Shown here: positions 26,726-38,435 of the stretch, in pieces
How positions within the stretch are numbered: the first letter of the stretch is position 1
Layout: each line of letters begins with the position of its first letter
DNA from: Populus alba
Lineage: Eukaryota; Streptophyta; Magnoliopsida; Malpighiales; Salicaceae
Direction: 5' to 3'
NCBI RefSeq assembly: GCF_005239225.2
Contig: NC_133287.1
Span: forward strand, 1,717,493-1,781,492
Length of the DNA stretch: 64,000 nt
Notes under the pieces: model-generated
The model's input: the letters and a program-made list of their open reading frames with translations, nothing else
The model's database searches: none
Told to the model about the DNA's origin: nothing
Position numbers and translations under genes: made by a program

Positions 26726-28429
26726 CACCAATCCTGCTTGGCAGAGGAAATAACTTTGGATTGTTGAAAGTTTTTGAAGCACTAATTCTAGAGTTATGAC
26801 TAATTTTCTAGTAAACCAATTGACTAAATAGACTAAGCTAACAAATTCTATATAAACTTAACTATTAAAAAAAAATATTACAATATAAATATTAAACCTA
26901 AATTAATCATCTCAGTTTTTTTTATATGGTACTAATTTTTTTTTAAAAAAATACAAAGTTTATCTAATTACTATGTATAACTCCTTTTTTAATCCTCTCA
27001 ATATAAATATAAAAAAGGAACACTATATGATTATATAATTTTGAAGCTTATTATATTACACCTTCTAGATTAGCCATTAAATAATCTAGATTGATAGCTA
27101 CTTTATTTGATCATTTGATGACACTTGTGAGCCAATTTGTTTTTTACGTATAGTAAATTTCACGTCATCTATCTATAACCATCTTCGATCACTATATTTA
27201 TCTCTATTTATAACTTAAATTTGATCATTTTTTTCACCCCAAAATATGAAAAAAAAATCATATAAATGTCTAAAATCATATTTCTAACAACAAAATATAT
27301 TTTAGTCAATTTAAAAAATCAAAATCAAATTAAAATTTTAAATTTTTTAAGCATCAACAACTTTTTCCAATATCAAACTATCTTTATTGAGTTTCTCTAT
27401 TAAACTTGAATCTATAAAAATTAAAATCGAATATATTGGTTGGTAAAATCTAGTCACCCGATAGTTTTGTCTCTTCTCTCTCTCTCTCTATATATATATA
27501 TAAAACAAAGTTTATAAACAAAATGTAATAACTTAAATGAATAGGGATGAATATAAAATCATTAAAACATAAGGGATCAAATGAAACTCTTGCATGTCAG
27601 AAAAAGGTTCTGCTTCCTCCGTCATGTTCATTTTTGCTTTTTATCTCTCAATTTGTATACTAATGAAAAAACTTAAACTCTATTTTCAAAAAAAAAAAAC
27701 TAGAAATTTTTTTTTTTTTATTAACATGAGTGTTCGGACGAATTTGTACACACTTCGATTAATTTTATAAGTCTTAAAGCCTCTAATAATCCTGAAGTTT
27801 ATCAACTCGAATCAATGACCCTTAAAAAAACAAATCAAAAATCTGGAAAATATATATGTAAAAGTTACTATTTATTATTTATATAGCTGATGATTATATT
27901 CTTGGAATGCTTATTGTGACCGGTTCTGGTTGGGTTTTCTTCAATCAACTGCAATAATCAGTATCCTTTTTCGATATGGGAAGTAAAAAAGATTAAGACA
28001 AATTGGAAAATTGGTTTGGGTTTGCTACACACACACACATGTAGGTGTTATAATTATTTTTTAAAGATCCAGTTTTTGTGTTTTTCCCAAGCAAATTGGG
28101 CTGCGGCTGCGCTGTGCAAGAAGGACCTAACTCTTTCGCCAGCATGCTTGCAACTAATTATATAAACACAAAACTACTGTATCAACGATATAGATCATCT
28201 TTATTTAGTTTTCAGAGGTGCTTTATTTGACTGGATCACAAAAAAATGTCCATGAACAGAATATTAAGAGTTTAGTGATCCTTTCACACAACATGGCCAT
28301 GGAATTCCTCCTATAAATACCACCTCTACTTCTCTTTTGTCAGCACCCCAAACACATCCCTTATCACCAAGTTCTCTTCCCCTTTTCAATCCTTCGTGAT
28401 CTTTGGAAATCCTAACTTATAAATTTATA
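26726..28429. other. Intergenic region and PR-10 promoter
   Basis: AT-rich DNA with a short (CT)n/(TA)n tract at 27471-27501 and (AC)n at 28028-28039. The TATA-like CCTATAAATACC at 28311-28322, about 115 bases before the PR-10 start codon, is a good core promoter candidate. No gene is seen. Confidence 0.6.
28312..28320 (+). promoter_or_regulatory. TATA box of the PR-10 gene
   Basis: The sequence CTATAAATA lies about 115 bases upstream of the PR-10 start codon on the same strand, in a proper position for transcription start and a short leader rich in CT and A. Confidence 0.7.
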
Positions 28430-28992
28430 ATGGGTGTCATCACTTTAGAAAATGAGTTTGCCATTGCTGTCGCCCCGGCCAAGCTTTTCAAGGCATACTG
28501 TCTTAATACAGATACTCTCCTGCCTAAAATTCTGCCAGAACATATTAAGAGCTCTGAGATAATTGAAGGAAATGGAGGGCCAGGAACCATCAGAAAGATC
28601 ACTTTTGCTGAAGGCTAGTATTTACAATATTTTTCATTATATTTATGCTATATATGCTTGCATGAAGAAGAAATAAATTAATTTTTCACTGTGTAGGCAA
28701 AGAACTCAGTTATGCGAAGCAGATGATTGAAGCCATTGACGAAGAGAACTTAACATACAGCTTCAGCCTTGTTGAAGCCAATGTCTGGAAGGATGCAGTT
28801 GAGAAGGTGACTTATGAACACAAGTTTGTGTCAACTCCCGAGGGAGGATCCATCTGCAAGAGAACTAGCACATATTACATCAATGGTGATGCTGAGATCA
28901 ACAAAGATCAAATCAAGGACGTGTATGGCAAAAAAACTGCAGGCTTGTTCAAGGCTGTCGAGGCATATTTCTTGGCAAATCCAGATGCCTAG
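28430..28992 (+). CDS. PR-10/Bet v 1 family protein
   Basis: Members are small cytosolic proteins with a large hydrophobic pocket that bind flavonoids, cytokinins or alkaloid intermediates, and many are induced by pathogens or stress. Exons 28430-28613 and 28697-28992 give 159 residues, the standard size, with the single intron at the family's usual place (codon 62, phase 1). The glycine-rich P-loop GNGGPGT is at 47-53. The second half has KFVSTPEGGSICKRTSTYY and ends KAVEAYFLANPDA, the C-terminal helix. The start at 28430 (MGVITLENEF) fits the family N-terminus. An in-frame upstream codon is not needed. The intron begins GC, not GT (see the splice-site entry). It sits 1.8 kb downstream of a PR-10 relic, so the locus was once duplicated. 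The ligand is unknown. Confidence 0.95.
28614..28696 (+). other. GC-AG intron in the PR-10 gene
   Basis: The exon/intron boundary reads GAAG|GCTAGT and the 3' end reads GTGTAG|GCAAAG. Using this GC donor restores the family frame (FAEG-KELSY). The only nearby GT donor (after GGCTA) would make a TAG stop with the same acceptor. GC-AG introns are a known minority class spliced by the major spliceosome. Confidence 0.8.
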
Positions 28993-29267
28993 ATATGAAA
29001 ACTCCTTTGTTTGATCTTCTCTTTGTGTGGCTGTTTTTCTTCCTTTTGTTCTTAGCCAAAAACTGGCTTTGGCGTGGCCATAAATTCCTTGTGTGCTTTG
29101 AGTATCCACTGCTCTGTGTTCCAAGAGACTATCTATTGAAGCTTTCATAAGAAATAATAACAACAATGTATTAAATAATATATATGTCGACTCATATTTT
29201 TTTTTATCATATTTATTATATTGTCTTTTAAAATTTAATATAATTGAGCAAAGAATAACGTGAATTC

Positions 29268-29482
29268 TGTTAACCTTATAAGGTCTTTCTATTCCTTTTA
29301 TTCATTCAATTCAGAACAGAGTACAATCGGTTATATATAAAGAAAAACATTGTTGAAGTTATTCTATACAACACAATCTCTTATGCGGAAATTAAAGTTG
29401 TCCCCTGACGTGTAGGATTTCCTTTGCCTAACAGATTCCTATACTTTCTCTAACTCCTTTGTTGTAGTAACTCACGCCAACA
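29268..29482 (-). repeat. 3' LTR of the Copia element
   Basis: 215 bp, paired with 34017-34231. I see three differences: ACC/ATC near the start, ACAGATT/ACATATT, and ATACTTTC/ATATTTTC. Confidence 0.96.
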
Positions 29483-29494
29483 CTCCCCCTCAAG
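29483..29494 (-). promoter_or_regulatory. Polypurine tract of the Copia element
   Basis: On the minus strand CTTGAGGGGGAG lies directly against the 3' LTR, where plus-strand cDNA synthesis is primed. Confidence 0.85.
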
Positions 29495-32473
29495 TTCGTG
29501 CATATATATCTTTTATGTTCAATTTGTCAAGTGAGTCGTAGAAGTTCCTTATGGATACTGCCTTCGTGAGTATATCTGCCAGCTGATCTTCTGATTTGAC
29601 AAATGGGAACCGAATAATTCTTTCGTCAAGGTTTTGCTTGATAAAATGCTGATCTACCTCAACGTGCTTGGTACGGTCATGCTGAACAGGATTGTGGGAG
29701 ATGTCAATGGCTGCCTTGTTATCACAAAACAAGTTCATTTCAGAGCTAGGAGTAAAGCCAATCTCCATGAGCAGTCTTCTGAGCCAAAGAAGTTCACACA
29801 AACCTTTAGCCATCCCTTGAAATTCAGCTTCAGTGCTGGATAATGCCACACTTTTTGCTTCTTGCTTCTCCATGTGATGAGGTTTCCTCCTACAAATGTA
29901 AAGTAGCCTGATGTGGATTTCCTATCAGACACATTTCCAGCCCAGTCAGCATCTGTGTAGCCATCAACATTCAACTGATTATTTTTTGAGAACATAAGTC
30001 CTTTTCCAGGAGAGGACTTCAGGTAATGTAGAATCCGAATTACAGCATCCATATGGTCTTCACTAGGACGGTGTATAAACTGGCTTACTACACTCACCGC
30101 ATATGCAATATCTGGGCGAGTATGAGATAAATAGATAAGCTTACCAACTAGTCGTTGATACCTTTCTTTGTTCGCCGGCACTTGATCTGTATATTCGCCA
30201 AGTTTATGATTTTGAATAATAGGAGTGTCAGCTGGTTTACACTCCAGCAATCCTACCTCTGACAATAAGTCTAGTACATATTTCCTTTGAGACAGAAATA
30301 TGCCCTGTCTTGACCTGGCTACTTCAATTCCAATAAAATACTTCAGCCCTCCTAGGTTCTTCATTTCAAATTTGGTTGCTAGTTGCTCTTGGAGTTTAGA
30401 TATTTCTTCTGCATCATCCCCTGTAACAATCATATTGTCTACATAGACTATTAGAGCTGTCACCTTTCCCAATCGATGTTTTAGGAAGAGTGTATGATCT
30501 GAATTGCTTTGTTGAAAGCCATATTTCCTCATGGCTGAACTAAACCGACCAAACCATGCACGAGGTGATTGTTTTAATCCATACAACGCTCGCTGTAGTT
30601 TGCATGCCATCTTTTCCTTTGAGGAAGACAGATATCCAGGAGGAATGTCCATATAAATCTCCTCCTCGAGATCACCATGGAGGAAGGCATTTTTAACGTT
30701 AAGTTGGTGTAGTGACCAATCTAAATTTGTTGCAAGAGAAAGCAACACTCTAACAGTGTTTAGTTTAGCTACCGGTGAGAAAGTTTCCTGATAGTCTATT
30801 CCATATGTCTGTGTATACCCCTTTGCCACCAACCTTGCCTTGTGTCGATCGATGGACCCATCCGCCTTGTATTTTATGGAGAAAATCCATTTGCACCCCA
30901 CTGTCTTCTTTCCTTTAGGTAATACTACCAGTGCCCATGTTTTATTTTGTTGTAAGGCTTCCAACTCTTCCCTTATAGCATTAGTCCAGTTTGAGTCTGT
31001 CAGGGCTTCTTCAACGCTGTTAGGAATAGTACACGAGGAAAGTGTATGTGTGAATGTTCTGAGTGGTTCAAATAGCTTTTGAGTAGACACATAGTTGGCT
31101 ATTGGGTACTTGGATCGTTTGTCTTCTATGTCTGGAGAGTATCTGTTTGGTGGTTTACCCCTATTGTGTCTGAAAGGTAGAGTATAACCAGTAGATGTAT
31201 CCATGGCATTAGTGTATGAAGGTGTGGTAGGAGAGCTTACCTCAGGAATACTCTCAGAAGGAGGGTTGTCGGGGTCAGATACTAAGAGGTGGGGATCTTC
31301 ATCTACAGATTCTGTATTTGTTGATGATACGGGCTCAGCTCTTGGATTCATATCACCTTCTAAAACATTCTGATCATTTGGTTCAATTCTATTATTTCCA
31401 GCATTCATCAGTGTTGAACTGTCTTCAACATCCAGCCCTTCACCACCCAGTAGGTACTGGTGATTGTCCAACCAATTCTGCTGTTCATCTTGGAGCTCCC
31501 CTTAAAGAGTAGAATTGGATGCCGGTGAGGAAAAGAAGGTGTCAGACTCTAGAAAGGTGACATCCATAGTAATGTAGGTGTGTTTGGTGGTAGGATCAAG
31601 GCAGCGATACCCTTTTTTATGTACACCATATCCTAAAAATAAGCACCGAACTGCACATGTGTCCAACTTAGTTCTTTGATTCTTATGGAGGTGTACAAAT
31701 GCAACACAACCAAAAATACGAGGAGGAATCATCAACACAGTGGGTAATTAAACATGGTCGGACAAAACCTTCAAGGGAGTCTGAAATGTTAAAACCTTTG
31801 TTGGCATACGATTCAGTAAATACACGGTCGTAGCAACAACATCACCCCAATAGTGTCTAGGCACATGTGCCCCAATTAGTAAAGCACGTGTAGTCTCTAA
31901 TATGTGCCAGTTCTTCCTTTCAGCAATACCATTTTGTTGTGGTGTATGGGAACACGAGGTCTCATGAAGAAGGCCATGGGTCTGAAAATAAGCTTGAAAT
32001 TGTTGATTAACATATTCCCCTCCATTATCAGATCGAAGGGTCTGAATCTTAGCAGAAAATTGTGTTTGTACCACGATATGAAAGGATTTGAGCACACCAA
32101 ATACTTCATTTTTATGTTTCAGTAAATACAACCATGTCATTCGAGTGCAGTCATCAACAAAAGTCATAAACCAACGATGACCAGAGGACATAGTTACCGA
32201 AGAAGGTCCCCACACATCGAAGTGTATTAACGCAAAAGGAATTGCACTTTTATTCATGCTCACAGGATAAGAGACCCTATGACTTTTGGCTAAAATGCAA
32301 GTATTACACTTAAAGTCTGAGTGCATTGTATTGGAAAATAAATCTGGAAATAAGTGCTTCAAATAACCAATTGAAGGATATCCTAAGCGATGGTGCCATA
32401 GTCGAATCTGCCTTTCATTGTTACTGACCCCATGATGCATGTGATTGGCTCTGCCTAAACTTATGTCATCCAC
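29490..32473 (-). pseudogene. pol: Copia pol (integrase, RT, RNase H) with disabling mutations
   Basis: Integrase: HHRLGYP, the C-x2-C of CNTCILAKSH, FDVWGP, then DDCTRMTW and RSDNGGEYVN, with ERKNWHILETTRALL. RT: KWIFSIKYKADGSIDRHKAR, KGYTQTYGIDYQETFSPVAK, and the active-site loop, which reads YVDN, not YVDD (the Asn codon at 30434-30436 is one G-to-A change from Asp). RNase H: DADWAGNVSDRKSTSGY and SSTEAEFQGMAKG. Defects: in-frame TAA stops at 31748-31750 and 31502-31504, a one-base loss near 29850 before the RNase H SSTEAEF block, and a frame change from gag in the G run at 32484-32489. The rest of the frame is well preserved, in line with the near-identical LTRs. Confidence 0.93.
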
Positions 32474-33939
32474 ATAATATAATCCCCCCTCTTAGTACCA
32501 CGCCCAATTATCTCCTTTGTGAGAATATCCTGAAGGAGACAAAACGTAGAGTATATTAATACCACACAATTAAGATCATCAGTCACTTGGCTTACAGACA
32601 TTAGTTTATGGGAAAGAGAAGGAACAAGTAATGTATGAGATAATGATAAAGAAGGAGATAGGATCACTGTTCCATCCTTTGTAATCGGACAAGTGTCCCC
32701 ATTAGCAGTAGCAATATGACTTCGTCTTGGTGGGGTTGTTTGAGAGAAATCACTGGAGTCAAATGTCATGTGATCTGTAGCTCCAGAGTCAAGAATCCAT
32801 TTTTCCTCATCACTGTGAGTAGAGCTCTGGAGTGCATTGTTGTTGTTACCTGGATTATGTGTGTTGTCTACTTGGGAGGTGAGGGATAATGATGGTTCCC
32901 CTGTGACTACTGTGGCTCTCCCTGTGTTGCCATCAATAATAGGAGCCTCTTGTTTCTTTTGTGCCTGAAGATCATGCCACCATTCTGGATATCCATGCAA
33001 TTTGAAGCAGGTTTCACGAGTATGTTTAGTGTTGCCACAGTGAGTGCATTTTATTCCATCTGATGAAACCTTAGTTTTGAAAAATGGGTTTGCCTTTCCA
33101 TTGTTCAGAGAGGGATATCCTGTTTTCGGTGGTGTATGATGATAGCCAGTCTTGGTCCCTTTGGATGTCATAACCATACCAGGAGCAATCTCTGTACCTG
33201 ATGTCATGACTGTTTGTCTGACATCTTCCCGTCTGACATGAGCATAGGCCTGCTCAACCGTGGGGAATGGCTTTAGCTGGAGCACATCACTTCGAGTTTT
33301 ATCAAGCCGGTCATCTAATCCATCAAGGAAGGTATAAACTCGGTCTTCCTGTAGGATTGAGTTATATTTCTGAATGTCACCAGCACATTCCATTGGGTTA
33401 GGACGTCGAAAATCAATTTCTCGCCATAAGCCTTGAAGATCATTGTAGTATTTTTCAATGGATTCGCCAGCTTGTTTCATGCGAGTCACATGACGACGAA
33501 GGTCATAAACTTGAGACGTATCTATCCCATCAAAATATGTTAGAGCAGCAGAATCCCAAACCTGTTTTGTAGTTGGGAAGCGAATGAAATTAACGATCAA
33601 TGAGGGGTCCATTGAATTAATCAACCATCCTTTTACTATGGCATTTTCAATTCGCCATCTTCTGAATGATGGATCTGCTTCTGGAGGTTGAGGAGAGTCT
33701 CCATTGATATATCCTAACTTGTCTTTGCCAGAGATATACATCTCTATAACTTGCGACCATAAGGCAAAATTAGAGCCATCCAACTTGATGCTGATTGGAG
33801 TTGTCGAAGAATCAATTGATGGTGAGAGTGGTGAGGTCTGGGATCTGGAAAGGACTTCTGTCATCTTGGTCGTTAGGCTAGTAAGAATTGATTCGGTGTG
33901 GGGGTTGAGTTGTTGTGTCAAGTCAGTTGATTCAGCCAT
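32461..33939 (-). CDS. gag: Copia gag-protease open frame (492 residues)
   Basis: Gag forms the virus-like particle of the retrotransposon. The frame starts MAESTDLTQQLNPH. The gag domain has DGSNFALWSQVIEMYISG and RFPTTKQVWDSAALTYFDG. The CCHC zinc knuckle CTHCGNTKHTRETC is near residue 300. The aspartic protease active site WILDSGATDHMTF is near 386. The frame closes just after GRGTKRG, in a run of six G's, where the integrase continues in another frame. A single-base slip there is the likely cause, though programmed frameshifting cannot be excluded from sequence alone. Confidence 0.93.
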   Translation of the reverse strand: MAESTDLTQQLNPHTESILTSLTTKMTEVLSRSQTSPLSPSIDSSTTPISIKLDGSNFALWSQVIEMYISGKDKLGYINGDSPQPPEADPSFRRWRIENAIVKGWLINSMDPSLIVNFIRFPTTKQVWDSAALTYFDGIDTSQVYDLRRHVTRMKQAGESIEKYYNDLQGLWREIDFRRPNPMECAGDIQKYNSILQEDRVYTFLDGLDDRLDKTRSDVLQLKPFPTVEQAYAHVRREDVRQTVMTSGTEIAPGMVMTSKGTKTGYHHTPPKTGYPSLNNGKANPFFKTKVSSDGIKCTHCGNTKHTRETCFKLHGYPEWWHDLQAQKKQEAPIIDGNTGRATVVTGEPSLSLTSQVDNTHNPGNNNNALQSSTHSDEEKWILDSGATDHMTFDSSDFSQTTPPRRSHIATANGDTCPITKDGTVILSPSLSLSHTLLVPSLSHKLMSVSQVTDDLNCVVLIYSTFCLLQDILTKEIIGRGTKRGDYIMWMT

Positions 33940-34000
33940 GAAATTCAGCCGGTTTAAGTTCTCTTTTGATTATTGGGTGGGTTGAGCATAGGTTTTAAGA

Positions 34001-34016
34001 ACCTGCTTTGATACCA
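34001..34016 (-). promoter_or_regulatory. Primer-binding site of the Copia element
   Basis: On the minus strand TGGTATCAAAGCAGG follows the 5' LTR directly. It is close to the complement of the initiator methionine tRNA 3' end (TGGTATCAGAGC), the usual Copia primer. Confidence 0.85.
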
Positions 34017-34231
34017 TGTTAATCTTATAAGGTCTTTCTATTCCTTTTATTCATTCAATTCAGAACAGAGTACAATCGGTTATATATAAAGAAAAACATT
34101 GTTGAAGTTATTCTATACAACACAATCTCTTATGCGGAAATTAAAGTTGTCCCCTGACGTGTAGGATTTCCTTTGCCTAACATATTCCTATATTTTCTCT
34201 AACTCCTTTGTTGTAGTAACTCACGCCAACA
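34017..34231 (-). repeat. 5' LTR of the Copia element
   Basis: 215 bp, three mismatches to the LTR at 29268. Few differences mean the insertion is recent on the family's time scale. Confidence 0.96.
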
Positions 34232-34236
34232 AATTC

Positions 34237-34535
34237 AACATTTAAACAGGGTAAAATAATAAAATTTGATATTTGTTTTTTAATAGAAGATATGCCTTTC
34301 TGGGATATAGAAAATATTACTTAATTAATATTTCTTGCTGTGGTCATTTGATTATTCGCATGGGAGCATTTCTATTCAAGAGGACGCTATTGTCTTGTTC
34401 CAAGATACATGATAAAAGGCAACTCACGTGAAATTAAGCAAACTAATTATAATTAATTCTAATTAAATCTTAAGAAAAAAAATAAAATTATGACAGATTG
34501 TTAAAAAGAATGTTTTTAATATTATATATATATAT

Positions 34536-34593
<58 letters not shown>

Positions 34594-35498
34594 AATTTAA
34601 TCTTATGCGAAAACAAACTGGAGATTGAAATGTGCAGGGTAGCCCCTGTTCCAAAACAGAGATGAACATGTAAATTTTTATTTATTTATTTTTGGTAGAC
34701 GTCGTTCACCTAAATTTTTTTTAAAACAAGAACAAACTACTTGTCATTGCAATGGTAAATAACATGTTGTCTATTGGTTCAACACCGGTTATCTAAGATA
34801 GTGGAAAGTTGGGTTTTTTTTTTTTTTTTTTTTAGGATCCAAGAAACTTATTTCAACACTTTATTTATTTTAAGATATCTAAAAAATATTATAAAAATCT
34901 TAATAAACTCATTTTTTTTTGTTTTAAATCAACATTGAATAAAAATAAAAAATCAACTCGAATTTAAAATTTTTTCTAACCATGATCTATTTTTTTAACA
35001 AGATAAAAGCTAAAAACAAAAATAATTAAGCTTTTCTTATTGAATAAAACATTTTAGACTGAATATGTTTATCTTCATTCACTTTTCCATTCAATTGTTT
35101 TTCAAATTGACCGCATCTTGTATATAAATTTCCACAATAGAGTTAAAATATTAAAATAAATTGATAAAATGATGCAATTAAAAAATATAGAAAACATTTA
35201 GGACTTCATTGATAAAATTTATAAATTTGGGTCCAATTGAGGATGGGTTTATAAGTCTGAGACTAAAATTGAGGTTTCCCAAAAATCTAAACACTATAAA
35301 ACTCACCGACTCTTCGGTCAACATTACTTGCCGCAGTTTGAAATTTCTTTTTAGCAGTAAGGACACTTTAGTCAATTCATCCGTCCAATCGAAAACTCTA
35401 TACATACATAGCAACGACTTGTCTCTCCAATCTCCTCTTCTCCAGGAAATCTCAATTTAGGGCAAAAATCCCCAAAAATCAGAGCAAAAACAACAAAA
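34237..35498. other. Intergenic region between Copia element and CRIPT
   Basis: Contains an interrupted (TA)n tract at about 34520-34593, a T run at 34816-34834 and AT-rich DNA. The last ~250 bases are the likely CRIPT promoter and leader. No other gene is seen. Confidence 0.55.
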
Positions 35499-37028
35499 AT
35501 GGTGTGCGAAAAGTGTAAGTCTCTTAATCTCGCATCCCAATATGCTTAATATATGATTAATTAATCTAATTTTGTCTCGATTTTTGAGATTTATTTTTTA
35601 ATTTTGATTTTTTTAGGTGAAAAGAAGTTAAGTAAGGTGATTGTTCCTGATAAGTGGAAGGAAGGAGCTAGCAACACCACCGAAGGCGGTGGACGGAAAA
35701 TCAACGAGAATAAACTCCTTTCCAAGAAAAAAAGGTTCTCTTATTCTTCTTTTTTTTTTTCAGCCTTCTGTTTCTTCTTCTTTTTTTTTTTGTTAGTTCC
35801 TGGCTGTGATCGTTAACACAGTGAAAAAATAATTTTTTTTAGTTTGCGTTTTGGGATTTCTCGGTAGTGACTAGATAGTGTGAAATAACATGTGGTAATG
35901 CTGTTTGATAGTGTGATTTTTATGGTATTTTCTGAGCATATGAAATAATGAATGAATTGCGATGCGGATGAATAACTAGGTTCTTGCTTATTGTGCAACT
36001 TTCCCGTTCTTGGATTTGTGGTGTGGATGTGTTAAAATATTTGGTAGAGTATGATTGTAGATTAGCTTCGATAGTATTGCTATTTGTTTGGATTATTTGT
36101 GTAGAGGAAAAGATTTTGTGAGCTAGTTTTAGGGTAAATTAAGGGTATGAAAACAAACTGTGGGAGTTGGAGAAGTTTTAGACTTGTTGGATCTGAACAC
36201 CCGCAAGGGTTGAAGCTTCTTTCTGTAGAGAGTATGGAGTTCCTGTGCTACATGAGGAATTAGAGCTACTGGGCTAGAATTTTCGAAAAAAATGAGAAGG
36301 CTTGTATTTATGTTTATAAGCATGTTGGCTTTGCTAAGAAGGTTACGAGCAAGTTATCTGGCGATGTTTGTGTTCTAACTTAATGTATCTGCTAGAAATT
36401 TTGTTACCCCTTTTGCCGAGTGAAGGACATCTAGATCTCAAGTAGCAGTAATAGCCAGTGGGTGATTAGGGAATTAGAATGCAAGGATCAGGATGGGTTT
36501 GGTATAGACGCAGTAGTTGTTGTTGGGGTAACTGATTTCCGTATTATTTTTATATTCCAGTTGAATGAAACTTTGTCTTTCTTCTAGTTTACCTCGTGTT
36601 CTTGTATTACACTTTTGCTGCTCTTTTTTTTTTTTTTTTTCAATTAGACATGATAGTTTGTTGACACTAATGGTGTTTCACAGTAGCAATGGGATTTCGC
36701 ATTTGTAATTCTTGTGGTGTGATTCTGTTTTAACTTATTTGGAGTTCTATTTCTTGCAGATGGAGTCCTTATGGAAATACCAAGTGCATGATTTGCAAGC
36801 AGCAAGTACATCAAGATGGCAAGTACTGTCACACCTGTGCTTATTCCAAAGGTACTGTTGTTGATGTTCTGACTTCTGTTCTGTGTTCTGATTCAGATTT
36901 GTCGAGTTCAACATATTAGTAATTGTTTTGCAACAAGTTCTAATTTTGCTATTAATATTGCAGGAGTTTGTGCTATGTGCGGAAAGCAAGTACTTGACAC
37001 CAAGCTTTATAAACAAAGCAATGCATAA
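35499..37028 (+). CDS. CRIPT: CRIPT homologue (cysteine-rich zinc-binding protein)
   Basis: CRIPT was named for binding PDZ domains in animal synapses, but the protein is conserved in plants and is known as a component of the minor (U12) spliceosome in recent structures, which is the likelier role here. Four exons, 35499-35514, 35617-35734, 36760-36851 and 36964-37028, join in phase with GT-AG introns to 96 residues (human CRIPT has 101). The first exon encodes only five codons plus one base. Four CxxC pairs are present: Cys3/6, Cys54/57, Cys68/71 and Cys78/81. Signature segments are VCEKCEKKLSKVIVPDKWK, NENKLLSKKKRWSPYG and YCHTCAYSKGVCAMCGKQVL. All metal-binding cysteines are intact and it is probably functional. 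Confidence 0.95.
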
Positions 37029-37029
37029 C

Positions 37030-38435
37030 ACAACTGAGATGCTATCTGGTACTTCTGGTCTGAGTGTTATAACTGATATACTTGTGATCGTCAAGCTTAT
37101 GAATATGTAATCGGATCTGTAACAATCGCTGACAGTCATGTAATGTACTAGAACGCTTGGTTGGTTTCTTTATTGCTTATCAACAAATTATGTTACGAGT
37201 ACAGTATACAATTTCATATCCATTTTCTTTTTTGATTCACCCTCCAATGCACACTTGTTTGGTATTAAAGATAGTGAACTTTTAGAATGATACAACTTTT
37301 GAAGTGATAATTTTTGTTAGAACGATGGAAAATATGTAGAAGTGTCTGGTTAACTATAGGGTTGAAAAAGTGAAGTTATATTGAAAATAATAATAAATTT
37401 ATGTAGTTGATATTATACATATATCATATAATAGATTATTACTTTATCATTAAATATAAGAGAAATGGCTTTACATACATTTATAACAGGGCACTATCCT
37501 TACATGTATTCAATGTATCTTTAAAATGTTTCTACATCTTCAACCTATCATTTTGTTATATTTTCATCATCAAAACTAACATAAGTACATAAAATGTTAC
37601 AAAATATGATGAAAATCAACGAAGGATATACCAGTCAGTCAACATGAGGAAATATAATGAAAGGATGGATTAAAGGCAAATAAACAACCATATTTTTAGA
37701 ATAGATTGGATATAAGGATGAATTAGACACAAACTCTAAAATTTAAGGACGTGAAAGGATACGCGAGTGCGTGTATTTTCATAAACAAAAAGCTGGAGAA
37801 GCTCTAGGTTTTGCCTTTGAGTTTGGGACGTTTCGAGCTATAAAGCCCAAAAGCCAAAAGTTTGGAAACGGACCCCTAATCATTGCTTTCCCTTGTTCTG
37901 CATTGTTTTTATTTTCCATGGTGATATTTTCCACGAGAAAATGATATAGTGGTTGCCTGTGGGCTCCAAACAGTGAAAATACTGAGCTAATCTTGACGCA
38001 AACAACAACAATAATAATGGCTGCCCAACTTTTTCTTTTTTAAAAAAGATAGGTTAGTAAGAGTAGGAAAACTCTGAAAAGGAGATCTTTGGGATAAGCA
38101 CAGGGGACGGATAAAGTCTTGCTGACAATTACATGGCACTAGAAATGGCCATTGAATCTCAAGCCACTTGCAACAATATTTGGTACATGAAAACGTATTG
38201 GAGCACAAGAAATACATAGATTCGGGAAAGACAAAAAGAAAAACATAGAGACATGGGATATTCACGAGGAACATTATCCTCATTTAAGGTATAGTAGCTA
38301 ATAAATGATTGCAATAACCCTTCATGAAACACAGCACAGCTACAGAACCAGCTTAACCCTTCATCTTCTGCTCATGAATGACAGAAGCACAACTCGCTTT
38401 AGCAGAGGTAAAGTAAGAAAGCTTAAGCTACGCCT
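37030..38435. other. Intergenic region between CRIPT and R3-MYB
   Basis: The 3' UTR of CRIPT extends into AT-rich DNA. The last part (~38290-38435) is the 3' flank of the MYB gene. No gene, RNA or transposon end was recognised. Confidence 0.5.

Larger units (their letters stand above)
29268..34231 (-). mobile_element. Ty1/Copia LTR retrotransposon, young but mutated
   Basis: The two 215-bp LTRs (29268-29482 and 34017-34231) start TGTT and end AACA on the plus strand. I count 3 mismatches between them. A 5-bp target duplication AATTC flanks the element (29263-29267 and 34232-34236). Read on the minus strand, a primer-binding site TGGTATCAAAGCAGG follows the 5' LTR and a polypurine tract CTTGAGGGGGAG precedes the 3' LTR. 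The order gag, protease, integrase, RT, RNase H is Copia. Pol carries two nonsense codons, two frameshifts and a changed RT active site, so this copy is not autonomous. The size and short LTRs suggest the Ale lineage, not verified. Confidence 0.97.

Noticed and set aside
32461..32490. Programmed frameshift between Copia gag and pol
   Set aside because: Most plant Copia elements use one long frame, and this copy has several other lesions. A slip in the run of six G's explains it more simply.
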